A DNA stretch of 64,000 nt from NCBI RefSeq assembly GCF_015476655.1, contig NZ_JABFHF010000031.1:1-64000 (forward strand), read 5' to 3'. The notes beneath the pieces were generated by a model. That model searched no databases, had not been told where the DNA came from, and saw only the letters and a program-made list of their open reading frames with translations. Position numbers and translations under genes: made by a program. How positions within the stretch are numbered: position 1 is the stretch's first letter; each line of letters begins with the position of its first letter. Positions 62,937-64,000 of this stretch are shown piece after piece. The stretch is from Aquiflexum lacus (GTDB lineage: Bacteria; Bacteroidota; Bacteroidia; Cytophagales; Cyclobacteriaceae).

Positions 62937-63320
62937 ATGAGTCAAGAAGGAAAAACCGCATATTCTCCGGAAGAGTTGAAGGAGTTTGAGGAAATCATTT
63001 TAAAAAAATTAAGTTCTGCCAAAGAAGAGTTGAATTCGCTTAAACAGACACTAAGCAAAAAGAATGATAGTGGAACGGACTTTACGGCCTCTACGGCAAA
63101 ATTGTTGGAAGATGGTGCTGATACTTTGGAAAGAGAAAGCATGAGTCAGCTTGCTGCAAGACAGCAAAAATTTATCATCAACTTAGAAAATGCACTGATC
63201 AGGATCAAAAATGGTACTTATGGTGTATGTGTCGATACAGGGAAATTAATTGCCAAAGAAAGGTTAAGAGCAGTTCCCCATACCATGCATTCAATTGAGG
63301 CAAAATTGGCCAAAAAATAA
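62937..63320 (+). CDS. DksA/TraR-like protein lacking a full zinc finger
   Basis: The 127-residue protein has the coiled-coil N-terminus of the DksA/TraR family and the C-terminal signature IKNGTYGVCVDTGKLIAKER followed by LRAVPHT. Only one Cys (Cys98) of the usual four remains; the partner positions are Asp/Thr/Gly and others, so it cannot bind zinc in the standard way. Relatives bind RNA polymerase through the secondary channel. scpB starts 2 bases downstream. Confidence 0.88.
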   Translation: MSQEGKTAYSPEELKEFEEIILKKLSSAKEELNSLKQTLSKKNDSGTDFTASTAKLLEDGADTLERESMSQLAARQQKFIINLENALIRIKNGTYGVCVDTGKLIAKERLRAVPHTMHSIEAKLAKK

Positions 63321-63321
63321 G

Positions 63322-63882
63322 TTGGACTTTTTACATAAGCATATTGAGGCACTGATATTTTGTTCACCTTCTCCGTTGGGTATTGAAGAGATTCAAAAAT
63401 GTCTGACGGAGATGTTTGAATCCGAGGTGGCTAAAGACCATATTCTTCAGGCTGTTGGATCATTGCAGGAAAAGTATGAAGGGGAAGATTATTCTTTTTC
63501 ATTGAACCAATTGGGAGGTGGTTATCAGTTTTTGACCAAACCTGCTTATCAGGTCAGTGTTTCGATTTTACTTAAACATCAATCTCACAAAAGACTTTCC
63601 ACTGCCCAATTGGAGACACTTTCTATTATTGCCTACAAGCAACCAGTGACCAAAACAGAAGTAGAACATATCCGGGGAGTCAGTTGTGATTATTCTATTC
63701 AGAAATTACTTGAAAAAGAACTTGTCCTCATCAAAGGAAAATCCGACAGTGTTGGGAGGCCCATTCTTTATGGGACAAGCGAAAAATTCATGGAATATTT
63801 TGGCATCAACAACCTGACAGACTTACCACAACCCAAGGACTTTACCGGAGAGCAAAATCAGATCGGGGAGGAGAAGGAGTAA
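63322..63882 (+). CDS. scpB: Segregation and condensation protein B
   Basis: The 186-residue winged-helix protein has the ScpB signatures HIEALIFCSPSPLGIEEI, LSTAQLETLSIIAYKQPVTK and VEHIRGVSCDYSIQKLLEK. With ScpA and SMC it forms the condensin complex that organises the chromosome. I place the start at the TTG at 63322, 2 bases after the preceding stop, because this gives the family N-terminus MDFLHKHIEALIF; the longer frame from 63295 overlaps the previous gene. Confidence 0.93.
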   Translation: MDFLHKHIEALIFCSPSPLGIEEIQKCLTEMFESEVAKDHILQAVGSLQEKYEGEDYSFSLNQLGGGYQFLTKPAYQVSVSILLKHQSHKRLSTAQLETLSIIAYKQPVTKTEVEHIRGVSCDYSIQKLLEKELVLIKGKSDSVGRPILYGTSEKFMEYFGINNLTDLPQPKDFTGEQNQIGEEKE

Positions 63883-64000
63883 GAAAGGATGAAGGTTGAA
63901 ATGAGAGCCAAGAAGCAAGAGCCAAGAAGCAAGAAACGAGAACCGAGAAGTAATGCCTGTCTCGGGTATCGGGGAACCAAGATTTGAGAAGCGAGAGACG
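63883..64000 (+). repeat. Purine-rich intergenic repeat, copy 3 (runs off the window)
   Basis: From 63893 the plus strand reads as repeated words GAGCCAAGAAGCAAGAGCC, then AAGAAACGAGAACCGAGAAG, and near the edge GAGAAGCGAGAGACG, with an intervening GTCTCGGGTATCGGGGAACC. It is the same family as at 45.9 kb and 52.5 kb. No gene is visible in it. Confidence 0.6.

Overview
The window looks like a chromosomal segment of a Bacteroidota bacterium of the order Cytophagales, most likely family Cyclobacteriaceae (Algoriphagus and relatives). The reasons are the protein families (CHU-type gliding/secretion C-terminal domain, PG_1098-type methyltransferase, fused ThrA with a Bacteroidota gene set), promoters of the Bacteroidota type (TTG, about 19 bases, TAnnTTTG), weak Shine-Dalgarno sequences, modest GC content, and an injection-system locus with the gene order known from Algoriphagus. 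The assignment is inference from gene content only.

Left edge (1-792): the 5' end of a transposase (leftward) followed by a DUF302 gene that appears to have lost its N-terminus, probably because the insertion sequence landed in it.

860-30887: one leftward, tightly packed array of about 18 genes encoding a complete extracellular contractile injection system (eCIS, the AFP/PVC/MAC/AlgoCIS class). From promoter to end the order is cap (DUF4255), a beta-rich protein of unknown role, two sheath proteins, two tube proteins, DUF5908, LysM baseplate protein, VgrG/gp5-gp27-like spike, PAAR tip, gp25, two very large baseplate proteins, a 1331-residue protein of unknown role, tape measure, AAA+ ATPase, two DUF4157 (eCIS marker domain) proteins, and an SH3-containing amidase. 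The long DUF4157 protein ends in a predicted His-Me-finger nuclease and is the best cargo candidate. A helical TPR-like protein (31132-32538) with its own similar promoter lies directly upstream.

32738-48455: mostly housekeeping genes: a polytopic membrane protein, rbfA, a LolC/E-type permease, an S9 peptidase, two M14-type proteins (one apparently catalytically dead), universal stress protein plus cation/proton antiporter, ferrochelatase, an MFS transporter, a DUF2179 protein and a META lipoprotein. Between the LolC/E gene and the S9 peptidase sit two 123-base tandem copies of a tRNA-like RNA with Leu-like D and T arms, a very long variable arm and no proper anticodon loop; the copies differ by a compensatory base-pair change.

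48770-54142: threonine operon thrA-thrB-thrC, preceded by a recognisable promoter and a 38-residue Thr-rich leader peptide (attenuation-type control). Asd, which makes the substrate of the homoserine dehydrogenase half of ThrA, is encoded nearby at 58088-59077.

54143-56835: a small accessory island with a PIN-type toxin pair, a gene fragment overlapping its antitoxin, a lipoprotein and an MNT/HEPN toxin-antitoxin pair, punctuated by hairpin-rich repeats including two identical 100-base copies.

56845-64000: PG_1098-like methyltransferase, asd, a large secreted lamin-tail-domain protein, a small ORF, a DksA/TraR-like protein, scpB, and purine-rich intergenic repeats that also occur near 45.9 kb and 52.5 kb.
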